Assembly: GCA_030833145.1 (NCBI GenBank)
Contig: JAURHT010000016.1
Coordinates: 1-23,466, forward strand
From: Aquirufa sp.
GTDB lineage: Bacteria; Bacteroidota; Bacteroidia; Cytophagales; Spirosomataceae
Direction: 5' to 3'
Length of the DNA: 23,466 bases
A program made the translations under genes and the position numbers. Below the pieces are notes generated by a model. It ran no database searches. It saw nothing but the letters and a program-made list of their open reading frames with translations, and had not been told where the DNA came from. Positions 8,049 through 16,465 of the stretch are shown here, in pieces. Numbering within the stretch: position 1 is the stretch's first letter; each line of letters opens with the position of its first letter.

Positions 8049-8435
8049 ATGAGTGAGGATAACAAAAAATTGACAGACCAATTAGTGCAAGCCATCTTGC
8101 CTAAATTAAAAGGACTTTCTGAAAAAAATGCGAAGAAAGTATTGCAAGAAACACACAAGTCAATTGCTTCTGTTGCTAAGAAATATAGTAAGCTAATTGC
8201 AGAGCAAGAAAAGGAGAAAGCGAAGGCAAAAGAGAAAGCTGCAAAAGATGCTAAAAAGAAATCAGAAAAAGAGGCTAAGAAAAAAGCGAAAGAAGGCAAG
8301 AAAGTAGCGAAGGCGAAATTATTAGCTTCATTAATCGCAAAAGAAAAACCTGCAACACCAGCAGTGGCTAAAAAGGCGCCTGTAGCTAAAGCTCCTGCGA
8401 AACCTAAAGCAAGAGCTCCTAGAGCTAAAAAATAA
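8049..8435 (+). CDS. Lysine/alanine-rich histone H1-like small basic protein
   Basis: 128 residues in two parts. Residues 1-50 look folded and helical, with QAILPKLKGLSEKNAKKVLQ and SIASVAKKYSKL. Residues about 55-128 are low complexity: a charged helix of KEKAKAKEKAAKDAKKK type, then a PAKPKARAPRAKK tail with PA/K repeats as in eukaryotic histone H1 and bacterial H1-like proteins. The strongly positive charge suggests binding to DNA, RNA or another polyanion. No signal peptide is present. It has its own -7 element and ends at a bidirectional terminator, so it is a single-gene unit. I do not recognise a named family for the N-terminal part; a nucleoid-associated role is an inference. Confidence 0.75.
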   Translation: MSEDNKKLTDQLVQAILPKLKGLSEKNAKKVLQETHKSIASVAKKYSKLIAEQEKEKAKAKEKAAKDAKKKSEKEAKKKAKEGKKVAKAKLLASLIAKEKPATPAVAKKAPVAKAPAKPKARAPRAKK

Positions 8436-8451
8436 AGTTTGAGATATGAAT

Positions 8452-8487
8452 AAAAAAAAGGAGGGACAATGTCCCTCCTTTTTTTGT
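8452..8487. terminator. Bidirectional rho-independent terminator
   Basis: GGAGGGAC (8460-8467) pairs with GTCCCTCC (8471-8478) around AAT, flanked by eight A on the left and seven T on the right. It serves both the lysine-rich gene (plus) and the SusCD transcript (minus). Confidence 0.92.
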
Positions 8488-8501
8488 ACCAGAATCATCG
8501 A

Positions 8502-10088
8502 CTATTTATTCAACCACATCACGTCGTTGATATCATCTTTACCAGCATATTGGCTAGTAATCGCTGCGGTGTAATTTGTTGCATTTGCCGTTCTCTCTGT
8601 TGTAGGGTATAACCAACGTAAAGCGATACGACCTGAGTTTCCGTTACCGGCACCTGTAGAGAATGCAGGGAAACCAGTTCTTCTCCAGTTGAAATACGCT
8701 TCCATACCTGAGTTCATAAAGAAGGCTGCATATTTTTGAGATACAATTTTCTCAATGGCATTTGTTGCATCATAAGCAACCGCCGATTGAGCATAGTAGG
8801 TATCAAAATTAAAGTTCACCGTGAACTTAGTTAAGTCCGCAGCATCTTTTGTACCTGTTTTCGAATAGGTAAATGTATTAGCACCTTCTACGATACCGTA
8901 GAATGCGTGAGATGCTTTGATCCCTTTCTTGTACCAATCCTCTGCAGAACCTGTCGCCCATCCGCGAGCATAACCTTCCGCGATGTTGAAACATAATTCA
9001 GGATATCCTACGATGAACGTATTTTCTCCCACGTAGTTTTGATAGTAACGTGCACGGTTTTGGAAAGAATAAATACCTGGAGCATAACCAGCACCATTCG
9101 ATAAACCGGCATTTTTTGACATATCATCTAACACATCACCTGAACCGGCACCACGGTAAGCCGTGTAATCAGAAGGCAATTTACCTGCTTTTAAATCTGA
9201 CCCTGCTGGCTCACATGTAACCATAACGCGTGGATCTTGCACTTTCGTTAATAAGCCTACATACGTAGAAGCCATGTTTTGACGTGTAGCATCGAAACCA
9301 AAGTTATCCGGGTTAGAAGGATACTTGTTAAATGAGTTCCAAACAAACTGTAACGATTCACCATTCGCTCCTAACAAAGGATATTTTGTAGGGTTACCTA
9401 CCATTTCAGCGAACTTCGTTTTTACCGATAAATCTGTATCTGTATCCTTTTTAGATAAAGTAATCAAGACACGTAAACGGTAAGCGTTAACTACTTTTTG
9501 CCATTTTTTCAAATCTCCTGCGAAATAGAAATCACCTGAAACCGTTTCTCCTCTTGCAATTACAGTTGTTAAATCTGCATTTGCTTCATCTAACCACTTC
9601 AAGATTTGAAGGTAAATTGCTTTTTGAGAATCATACGCCGGAGCCGTATTCGTGATTCCTTTCAAAGCTTCATTCATAGGTAAATCTCCCACACGCTTCG
9701 ACATTTGATCGAAGAAATAGGCACGGAAGAATTTGCCTAAAGCAGAGTAGCCGTTAACATCAGCTAAACCTGCTTTTTTTGCCTCAGCTTCCATCTGGAT
9801 TACGTTTTTCAACGTTGAATATTGATTTGGCATTGAACCAAATGTATATTCATTATTTGCGTAATAGTTATAATTAGAGCAGTAGAACTGATTCCAACGT
9901 GCCTCCGCAGAGAATGGACGACCATTATCGTTCATCACATTGTATTCTACAGCCTGCAACACTAAAGAAGCAGGAACTTGTACCGCGCGGTTAGAGTCTT
10001 TCTCTAACTGGTCGAACGTTTTCTCGCAACTGCTTAATGCAAGTAGCGAGAAGCTCAACATACCTAAGATTATATTTTTAACTTTCAT
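8502..10088 (-). CDS. SusD/RagB-type outer-membrane lipoprotein
   Basis: 528 residues with a lipoprotein signal peptide ending LLALSSCEKTF (lipidation at Cys21). The body fits the SusD-like family (SusD-like_2 branch): a TPR-like helical frame with FFRAYFFDQMSKRVGDLPMNEAL near residue 120, KKWQKVVNAYRLRVLITLSKK, FIVGYPELCFNIAEGYARGW, and the C-terminal AAFFMNSGMEAYFNWRRTGFP. SusD proteins cap the SusC barrel on the cell surface and capture the ligand. It lies 29 bases downstream of its SusC partner on the same strand. No glycoside hydrolase or protease is adjacent, so a polysaccharide or peptide ligand is not indicated; the divergent phosphonate operon hints at a phosphorus-containing substrate, which is speculative. 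Confidence 0.92.
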   Translation of the reverse strand: MKVKNIILGMLSFSLLALSSCEKTFDQLEKDSNRAVQVPASLVLQAVEYNVMNDNGRPFSAEARWNQFYCSNYNYYANNEYTFGSMPNQYSTLKNVIQMEAEAKKAGLADVNGYSALGKFFRAYFFDQMSKRVGDLPMNEALKGITNTAPAYDSQKAIYLQILKWLDEANADLTTVIARGETVSGDFYFAGDLKKWQKVVNAYRLRVLITLSKKDTDTDLSVKTKFAEMVGNPTKYPLLGANGESLQFVWNSFNKYPSNPDNFGFDATRQNMASTYVGLLTKVQDPRVMVTCEPAGSDLKAGKLPSDYTAYRGAGSGDVLDDMSKNAGLSNGAGYAPGIYSFQNRARYYQNYVGENTFIVGYPELCFNIAEGYARGWATGSAEDWYKKGIKASHAFYGIVEGANTFTYSKTGTKDAADLTKFTVNFNFDTYYAQSAVAYDATNAIEKIVSQKYAAFFMNSGMEAYFNWRRTGFPAFSTGAGNGNSGRIALRWLYPTTERTANATNYTAAITSQYAGKDDINDVMWLNK

Positions 10089-10117
10089 TTTTTGAACTAT
10101 TTATAGGAATGAAAATA

Positions 10118-13100
10118 TTAGAATGTGAAGTTTAAGTTAACTCCGTAGCTTCTTACTGAAGGTGTTTGAGGGCTTGAAGTACCGTCTGTCAAGTATTGTG
10201 ACAAGTCAATATCTTTCTTCTCTGCGAAGTACAATAAGTTACGTCCTACGAAAGAAACGTTCGCACCTGAAACAGCTTTACCAAACCACTTAGTAGGAAG
10301 TTTCACACCTAAAACCACTTCTTTTAACATTCCGAAAGAACGACTCATTAAGTTACCTTCATTCGTGTTATAGTAGCGACCTACGTAATCTTGAACATAC
10401 GTCTTAGTTGTATTAGGAGAGAATTGTAATTCAGAGAAGTTCGTTACGTTACCATTTGCATCGTACTTGATGGCAACACCATTCGAAACAACTACACCTT
10501 GACCTACGAATGCTTTCACTCCTAAAGCGTCTTGTGGACGTGCTTCAGCGAAGATCCCTTGCGTAGTTCCGATGTGACGACCACCACGGTACGCTTGTTG
10601 TTGCGTATAATTGATGATCTTACCGCCGATACGACCGTCGAACAATACACTTAAGCTTACATTTTTGTAAGTGAATTTGTTATTTAAACCAAAAACAAAG
10701 TCAGGATTCGTATTCCCTAAATACTGAGATTGAGCCCCCGATAATTTCAAAGGAACACCACCTGAGTTAATAATTTGACCATCCGGAGCATGAACAAAGG
10801 CAGAACCATATAATTTATCCGTACGATCACCCACTTTTAAGAACGTGTTCAAACTTGTGATACCTGGATAGATATCAGTTAAACGCTCTTCGAAAGTAGA
10901 GTAGTTCGCTAAAACATCCCAGCTAAAATCAGCTGTTTGGATAGGGGAACCAGTTACCGAGATTTCATACCCCTTCTTCTGTGTTTTAATACCATTCACT
11001 AATGCTGATGTATAACCAGAGGTAGATGAGATAGGCAAAGAGAAGATAGAAGGGCCATCATTCGAGATGAAATAAGCAGCATCAATAGCGATACGGTTTT
11101 TGAATAAACGTAAGTCCATTCCGAATTCCGTCTGAGAAGTCTCAGATGGATTCAAGTTTGGATTGCTCAAACCATCACCATACGTTGCTCCTGTTTGGTT
11201 ATTGTAATAGAAACCAGTAGAGTAAACTGTATTGTTTTGGTAAGAAGGACCATCGTAAGGAGAGTTATAATTTTCTCCAGAATAGGTTCCCATACGGTTA
11301 TCAATTGTAGATGATGTTAAACCATCCTTCACGTTTGCAAATGATCCACGGAACTTTAAGAAAGAAATCGTTTCTGGTAAATCTACATAATCAGATAATA
11401 CCGTTACCGCTCCGAATGAAGGATAGAAGAATGAGTTCTTTCCTGCTGGCAAAGTAGATAATTTATCCAAACGTCCTGTAGCAAATACCGTTAAGTATTT
11501 CTTGTAAGAGAAGTCAGCAGAATAATACGCTGAAAGCACTTGCATATCAGACCCAAAGTTTGCCACTTGAACAGGATTAGAGGAGTTCGAGAAGTTATAT
11601 AAACCTGGAACGTTCAAGTAGTTTGTTGTAGCAAACATCGACTTGTATTGGAAAATACGTTGAGATGCACCCGCGTTAATCTTCGTGTTAAAGCCTGGTA
11701 ATAAATCTTTGTCAAACGTTAACAATAATTCGGTGTTGTTCTCAAAAAGAGAACGACGATCTTCACGGTAATCACCACGACGCTCATCACGTCCATAGGT
11801 ACCAGCTGAGTAAGGGAATTTCTCTGTACGTAACATATCCCAAGTCGTTACTTGAGTACGCGCTAATAAATTCAAGTTTTCGTTAAACGTATAACGCAAC
11901 GCTGCTTGTCCTACGATATCTGTCTTGTAGTGAGAACGTAACCACTCGTATGACATGAAATACGGGTTATTGTAGCGTTGGTATTCCGCATAGATTTGTT
12001 GGATACCTTCTTTCCCTTTTTGCCAGTAGTTACGCATATCATCAATGTTCCAGTCAGCTCCTGCCCAATACACGATGTTATAGATGATTGAGTTAGGACC
12101 GTAGTTTACGTCAGGAATGTTAGGCGTATATTGACGGTTGTATTGTAAGTTCGACTCAAACTTTAATTTGTTCGAGAACTTGTAATCAGCCGTGATGTTG
12201 AAGTTCGTCATATTCAATTGGGTATTAGGAACAATACCTTTTTGGTAAATATGAGAAGTAGAGAAACGCAAGTTGTATTTCTCTCCTGTAGCCGATACTG
12301 AAACGTTATTCGTAGATAAAATACCTGTTTCTAAGAAACGCTTTAAGTTATCTTTACCACGAGCCACCCAAGGAGTACCTGAACGAACACCTGTAATAGG
12401 ATCTACTGGAGAATCGTATTGTGGAATTAATTGCCCATTAAAACGTGGACCCCAACCTCCGTCGTAGTCACCATCGTTCAAACCACCGCCTTTACCATCA
12501 CCGAAAGCATACGAACCGTGATCACCAGGACCATATTCGTCTTGTACTTCAGGAATCGCATAGAAGCCTGATTGCATTTGCGTAGAAGAATTTACTTCCA
12601 CTGAGAATCCACGCTTGTCAGATGAACCACGTTTTGTCGTGATTAAGATCGCACCGTTCTTTCCACGGAAACCATACAAAGCAGATGCCGAAGCTCCTTT
12701 TAATACCGAGTAAGTTTCGATATCATCTGCAGAAATATTCCATGTATCAGAGTTAATAGGTACACCATCTACAACATATAAAACCGTAGAGCTACCACGT
12801 AAGGAGATATTTGGTTTACGTAATAATTCGGGTTGAGAACCGATCGTTAAACCAGCAACACGGCCTGACAATGCATTGATCGCATTAGGCTCACGTGCTT
12901 TGATTGTTGCAGATCCGTCAACCGACTGAATGGCAACACCAATTTTACGAATGTCCTTTTTAATACCTAAGGCCGTAACAACTACTTCTTGTAATTGCTT
13001 TTCGTCTTGAGATAACACGACATTTAATTCTGAAACGTTTCCAACGGCTACCTCTTTAGAAGTGTAGCCAATCATGGAAAATTGTAATACTTCATTTCCA

Positions 13101-13336
13101 GATACCGAGATCGAATAAGCACCTTGCGCATCCGTTAACGTACCTTTAGAACTACCCTTAACACGGATAGTGACACCTGGAACACCTGATTTCTCCTCTG
13201 CAGAAGTAACCGTTCCTTTCAGACTACGTGATTGACCAAATGAGGTCATACTTGCCGTAGTAATCATTGCAAAAACTAGCCAAATCAACGATTTAGGGCT
13301 CATTTTAGCAAAAAACATTTGTACATTGTTTTTCAT
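10118..13336 (-). CDS. SusC/RagA-type TonB-linked outer-membrane transporter
   Basis: 1072 residues. The signal peptide ends near TSFGQ at about residue 35. A CarboxypepD_reg-like domain follows (LKGTVTSAEEKSGVPGVTI to about 110). LQEVVVTALGIKK is the SusC TonB-linked signature and introduces the plug domain, with RVAGLTI, NISLRGSSTVLYVVDGVPI and SVLKGASASALYGFRGKNG. The large barrel ends in YGVNLNFTF. Energised by TonB-ExbBD, it imports ligands handed over by SusD. The start at 13336 is supported by a -7 element 27 bases upstream. Its transcript runs away from the phosphonate operon across a shared 234-base region, so both could be controlled together. The substrate is unknown. Confidence 0.93.
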   Translation of the reverse strand: MKNNVQMFFAKMSPKSLIWLVFAMITTASMTSFGQSRSLKGTVTSAEEKSGVPGVTIRVKGSSKGTLTDAQGAYSISVSGNEVLQFSMIGYTSKEVAVGNVSELNVVLSQDEKQLQEVVVTALGIKKDIRKIGVAIQSVDGSATIKAREPNAINALSGRVAGLTIGSQPELLRKPNISLRGSSTVLYVVDGVPINSDTWNISADDIETYSVLKGASASALYGFRGKNGAILITTKRGSSDKRGFSVEVNSSTQMQSGFYAIPEVQDEYGPGDHGSYAFGDGKGGGLNDGDYDGGWGPRFNGQLIPQYDSPVDPITGVRSGTPWVARGKDNLKRFLETGILSTNNVSVSATGEKYNLRFSTSHIYQKGIVPNTQLNMTNFNITADYKFSNKLKFESNLQYNRQYTPNIPDVNYGPNSIIYNIVYWAGADWNIDDMRNYWQKGKEGIQQIYAEYQRYNNPYFMSYEWLRSHYKTDIVGQAALRYTFNENLNLLARTQVTTWDMLRTEKFPYSAGTYGRDERRGDYREDRRSLFENNTELLLTFDKDLLPGFNTKINAGASQRIFQYKSMFATTNYLNVPGLYNFSNSSNPVQVANFGSDMQVLSAYYSADFSYKKYLTVFATGRLDKLSTLPAGKNSFFYPSFGAVTVLSDYVDLPETISFLKFRGSFANVKDGLTSSTIDNRMGTYSGENYNSPYDGPSYQNNTVYSTGFYYNNQTGATYGDGLSNPNLNPSETSQTEFGMDLRLFKNRIAIDAAYFISNDGPSIFSLPISSTSGYTSALVNGIKTQKKGYEISVTGSPIQTADFSWDVLANYSTFEERLTDIYPGITSLNTFLKVGDRTDKLYGSAFVHAPDGQIINSGGVPLKLSGAQSQYLGNTNPDFVFGLNNKFTYKNVSLSVLFDGRIGGKIINYTQQQAYRGGRHIGTTQGIFAEARPQDALGVKAFVGQGVVVSNGVAIKYDANGNVTNFSELQFSPNTTKTYVQDYVGRYYNTNEGNLMSRSFGMLKEVVLGVKLPTKWFGKAVSGANVSFVGRNLLYFAEKKDIDLSQYLTDGTSSPQTPSVRSYGVNLNFTF

Positions 13337-13362
13337 ATGAGATAGTTTATTAATATTTGACG

Positions 13363-13370
13363 CAAAAGTA
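13363..13370 (-). promoter_or_regulatory. -7 promoter element of the SusCD operon
   Basis: The minus strand reads TACTTTTG, a perfect TAnnTTTG, 26 bases upstream of the SusC start. No TTG stands at the expected -33 spacing, suggesting dependence on an activator or an alternative sigma factor. No equally clear element was found for the plus-strand HAD gene; CATTTTTG at 13546-13553 is a one-mismatch candidate. Confidence 0.55.
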
Positions 13371-13570
13371 AGAGCCAGATTTAATCGCTATGAATCAGAA
13401 AAATTAAGAGATGATTAAGAAAAAGCCCGAAGTATTACGCCCGTATTAAGCCAAGTCTCAAATCCAAAATACTACGCAGAAAATCTTTGAAAAATACCAT
13501 ATTCTAAAGCATAACAATTTCATTATTTTGCCATAACAGAATGGTCATTTTTGCTGCGTAATTTTCCTGC

Positions 13571-14266
13571 ATGAAAGAGATTAAGCTAGTTGTTTTGGAC
13601 ATGGCGGGAACCACCGTGATGGATCAACATGAAGTGGAATATTGCTTTAAACAGGCCGCCATTAAAAATGAATTACATTCCAGCGATGAGCGCATTTTAG
13701 CTTTACAAGGTTATGCGAAATTGTATGTATTCACTTTATTGTGGACGGAGCAATTAGGCGAAGGAGACCCGCGTATACCAGAATTAGCCGCGCAGTCTTA
13801 TGTGGACTTTAAATCCATACTGGAAAACCATTACCGCACGCAACCCGTCTATCCTACCGAGGGATGTCTTGAGCTTTTCAAAGCTTTGCATGCAAAAGGA
13901 ATTAAAATCGCACTTACGACGGGTTTTTACCGAGAGGTAGCTGATATCATATTAGGTCGTTTAGGCTGGTTGGCTAACCTAGAATCCTCGACAAGCATCC
14001 ATCTTTCAGTTACACCAGACGAGGTGAATGGAGAAGGGAGACCCTCCGCGGCCATGATTCAATATGCGATGAAGTCGCTCGGCATCACAGATCTAGCAGA
14101 AGTAATCAATGTGGGGGACACGCCGGTGGATCTACTTTTCGGCAAAAATGCGGGTGTCCGTTATGCCTTAGGTGTTTGTAATGGAACACACACGCGCCAG
14201 CAATTAGCCGCTCATCCAAATGATGGCCTGCTCGAAAAAATTTCTGATTTATTAGCTTATGTATAA
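13571..14266 (+). CDS. Phosphonatase-like HAD hydrolase (TIGR03351 / PhnX-related)
   Basis: 231 residues of the HAD superfamily. The nucleophile motif is DMAGTT (Asp10), where Ala12 replaces the usual second aspartate; this is diagnostic of the phosphonatase branch. Later motifs are TTGFYR (Thr116/117), GRPSAAMI (157-163) and the metal-binding NVGDTPVD (180-187). In the cap, QGYAKLYVF puts Lys50 40 residues after the nucleophile, close to the spacing of the PhnX Schiff-base lysine. PhnX hydrolyses phosphonoacetaldehyde to acetaldehyde and phosphate; phosphonatase-like members act on phosphonates or phosphate esters. The protein is cytoplasmic. It overlaps the following FAD oxidase gene by eight bases, which supports its role as the step after amine oxidation. 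The family is secure and the substrate is inferred. Confidence 0.88.
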   Translation: MKEIKLVVLDMAGTTVMDQHEVEYCFKQAAIKNELHSSDERILALQGYAKLYVFTLLWTEQLGEGDPRIPELAAQSYVDFKSILENHYRTQPVYPTEGCLELFKALHAKGIKIALTTGFYREVADIILGRLGWLANLESSTSIHLSVTPDEVNGEGRPSAAMIQYAMKSLGITDLAEVINVGDTPVDLLFGKNAGVRYALGVCNGTHTRQQLAAHPNDGLLEKISDLLAYV

Positions 14267-15416
14267 AAATAGAAAATACGATCTAGTCATTGTAGGAGGA
14301 GGAATCATAGGCACATTTTGTGCGTATCATGCACTGAGAAAAGGAAAATCGGTCTTATTATTAGAGAAGGATGCGCAGCCGTTCGAAGCGAGTTTTCGAA
14401 ATTTTGGACAAGCAGTTCCTTCTGGTCAGGCATTGGATTCCTGGTTTGATTACGGCAGAAAGTCCTTGAAAATCTACAAGGATCTTCAAGAAGAAGTGGA
14501 TATCTCCTTGGTGAAAAACGGTTCTTGGTACGTTGCCTCGGATGACCAGGAAATGACCTTACTGGAAGAAATGATGCAACTTTTTAAAGACCGTGATTAT
14601 ACCTCTCGTCTTTACACTGCTTCAGAAACGTTAGAGATTAATCCCCATTTCAAAAAGGAGTACGTGAAAGGTGGATTATTCATTCCGGAGGAAGCTTCGC
14701 TGAATCCGCTCGTGATGGTTCACCGCGTTCGCGAATTCATGATTAAGCATTTAGGATTACATTACCAAAACTTGTGTCCCGTGATCTCGGTTGAGAAAAA
14801 GCGCGGAATCGCCATGTTGACCACCTCGAAAAAACAAACGTTTTGGGGGGATCAAGTGATCTTAGCGAATGGTAGAGATACGCAGTTTTTACTGCCGGAG
14901 CATTATCCATCGACTGACCTAAAAATCAGCAAATTACAGATGATGCGATTAGCCCCGCAGAAGAAAATTTTGAAATCCAATATTTTAACAGGCTTAACGA
15001 TTCGTCGCTACGATAGCTTCAAATCTTGTCCGTCTTTTGCGAAAATTTATACTTCTTCTGAGCAAAAACAATTGCAAGCCAAAGGCATTCACATCTTATT
15101 CAAGCAAGCAGATGATGGCTCAATCATTTTAGGGGATTCACATGAATATGTGCCGGCGGGGGAACAAGCGAATTTTGGCTTTGAAGTTTCTTCAGAGATC
15201 AATGAGATGATGTTGCAGGAGGCGAAGCGAATTACCTCACTAGAAAACTGGACAGTAGATTCTACGTGGGCCGGCTTTTATTTACAAGGGACTCAATCGG
15301 AAGTGTATACCAAAGTCGTGGACGACGTCATCCACATCATTAATGGAATAGGCGGCAAAGGCATGACGACTTCCCCCGGTTTCACTGCCGAATACATTCA
15401 AAACCTCTACTCATGA
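14259..15416 (+). CDS. Phosphonate-associated FAD-dependent oxidase (TIGR03364 type)
   Basis: 385 residues of the glycine-oxidase/DAO fold. The FAD Rossmann site is VIVGGGIIG (10-18) with the ribose-binding Glu36. ASFRNFGQAVPSGQ (44-57) is the hallmark of the TIGR03364 family, which recurs in bacterial phosphonate operons. Near the C-terminus GIGGKGMTTSPG contacts the flavin. Known biochemistry for FAD enzymes of such clusters, from memory, is oxidation of aminoethylphosphonate or its N-methyl derivative to phosphonoacetaldehyde, which would replace the transaminase PhnW. The gene overlaps the HAD gene (8 bases) and the alkaline phosphatase (ATGA overlap), so the three form one operon. No signal peptide is seen, so it should be cytoplasmic. 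The exact amine substrate is open. Confidence 0.88.
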   Translation: MYKNRKYDLVIVGGGIIGTFCAYHALRKGKSVLLLEKDAQPFEASFRNFGQAVPSGQALDSWFDYGRKSLKIYKDLQEEVDISLVKNGSWYVASDDQEMTLLEEMMQLFKDRDYTSRLYTASETLEINPHFKKEYVKGGLFIPEEASLNPLVMVHRVREFMIKHLGLHYQNLCPVISVEKKRGIAMLTTSKKQTFWGDQVILANGRDTQFLLPEHYPSTDLKISKLQMMRLAPQKKILKSNILTGLTIRRYDSFKSCPSFAKIYTSSEQKQLQAKGIHILFKQADDGSIILGDSHEYVPAGEQANFGFEVSSEINEMMLQEAKRITSLENWTVDSTWAGFYLQGTQSEVYTKVVDDVIHIINGIGGKGMTTSPGFTAEYIQNLYS

Positions 15417-16465
15417 AAAAAATAGTTACGCTTTGTCTTTTAAGTATTAGTTTATTTGGCCAAAAAGCGCCTAAAAATGTTATCCTCCTCATAGGCGACG
15501 GAATGGGTGTCAGCCAAATCTACGCGGGATTAACCGCCAATCGCGGCCACCTCAATCTCGAACGTGTAAAGGTAATAGGGTTCCATAAAAACCAAGCGTC
15601 TGATAATTATGTGACTGATTCTGCGGCGGGTGCGACCGCTTTTGCCACTGGAAAACAAACCTATAATGGCGCAATTGGATTAGATTCCTTGAAAGTTCCA
15701 TCGACGACTCTGTTGGAAATGGCCGAACAAAAAGGCTTAGCCACTGGCCTGGTGAGCACCTGTGATATCACGGACGCGACCCCGTCCTCTTTTATAGTAC
15801 ATCAATTAAAGCGCTCCATGCACGAAGAAATCGCGCTGGACTTTTTGAAAACGCCCGTTGACGTGGTCATTGGTGGCGGACGAAAATATTTCGAGAAGCG
15901 GAAAGATGGCTTAAATCTCCTGGACACCTTGCGCAAAAAAGGCTACCAAGTTCAATCAAATTTAGACTTGGATGGCATTACAAAAGGTCCAATGATTGCC
16001 TTATATGCAGAAGAAAATCCGATTAAAGTGATGGAGGGACGCGGCGATGCGCTATTGAAATCCACTAAAAAAACGCTTGAAATTCTGACCCAAAATAAAA
16101 AAGGATTTTTCGTCATGATCGAAGGGTCCCAGATCGACTGGGGCGGCCACGCGAATGATGTAGATTATGCCATTACGGAGATGGTAGACTTCGATAAGAG
16201 TATCGGTTATGCACTTGATTTTGCCCAAAAGAACGAAGAGACATTAGTGATTATTACGGCCGATCACGAGACAGGTGGAATGGCACTTATGGGCGGAAAT
16301 ATGAAAACAGGGGAGGTAAAAGCCGCATTCACGACGAAAGGACATACGGGCCAAATGATTCCGGTCTTTGCTTTTGGGCCTGGATCCGAGGCCTTTGGCG
16401 GCATTTATAACAACTACGACATCTTTGCGAAAATCAAGCAGGCCTTAAAACTAGGTCAAAAGTAA
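15413..16465 (+). CDS. Exported alkaline phosphatase (PhoA family)
   Basis: 350 residues with a short signal peptide (MKKIVTLCLLSISLFG) followed directly by KNVILLIGDGMGVSQ, where Asp29 binds metal. The catalytic serine is Ser70 in VTDSAAGATAFATGKQT. Other metal-site motifs are DITDATPSSF, EGSQIDWGGHAND, ITADHETGG and TKGHTGQMIPVFAFG, so all three metal sites look intact. It is shorter than E. coli PhoA (about 450 residues) but normal for the compact bacterial form. It releases phosphate from phosphomonoesters in the periplasm. Its start overlaps the FAD oxidase stop (ATGA), so it is made with the phosphonate enzymes. The 3' end overlaps the convergent GNAT gene by 10 bases, leaving no room for a separate terminator. 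Confidence 0.93.
   Translation: MKKIVTLCLLSISLFGQKAPKNVILLIGDGMGVSQIYAGLTANRGHLNLERVKVIGFHKNQASDNYVTDSAAGATAFATGKQTYNGAIGLDSLKVPSTTLLEMAEQKGLATGLVSTCDITDATPSSFIVHQLKRSMHEEIALDFLKTPVDVVIGGGRKYFEKRKDGLNLLDTLRKKGYQVQSNLDLDGITKGPMIALYAEENPIKVMEGRGDALLKSTKKTLEILTQNKKGFFVMIEGSQIDWGGHANDVDYAITEMVDFDKSIGYALDFAQKNEETLVIITADHETGGMALMGGNMKTGEVKAAFTTKGHTGQMIPVFAFGPGSEAFGGIYNNYDIFAKIKQALKLGQK

Noticed and set aside
8027..8299. Phe/Ala/Ser-rich reading frame on the minus strand opposite the lysine-rich gene
   Set aside because: It is the antisense image of AAA/AAG/GCN-rich codons, has no promoter or homology, and the plus-strand gene has a -7 element and a terminator.
13337..13570. Pho box (PhoB site) controlling the phosphonate operon
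   Set aside because: No pair of CTGTCAT-like half-sites with the right spacing was found in this gap by eye; Bacteroidota sites may differ, so regulation by phosphate stays open.
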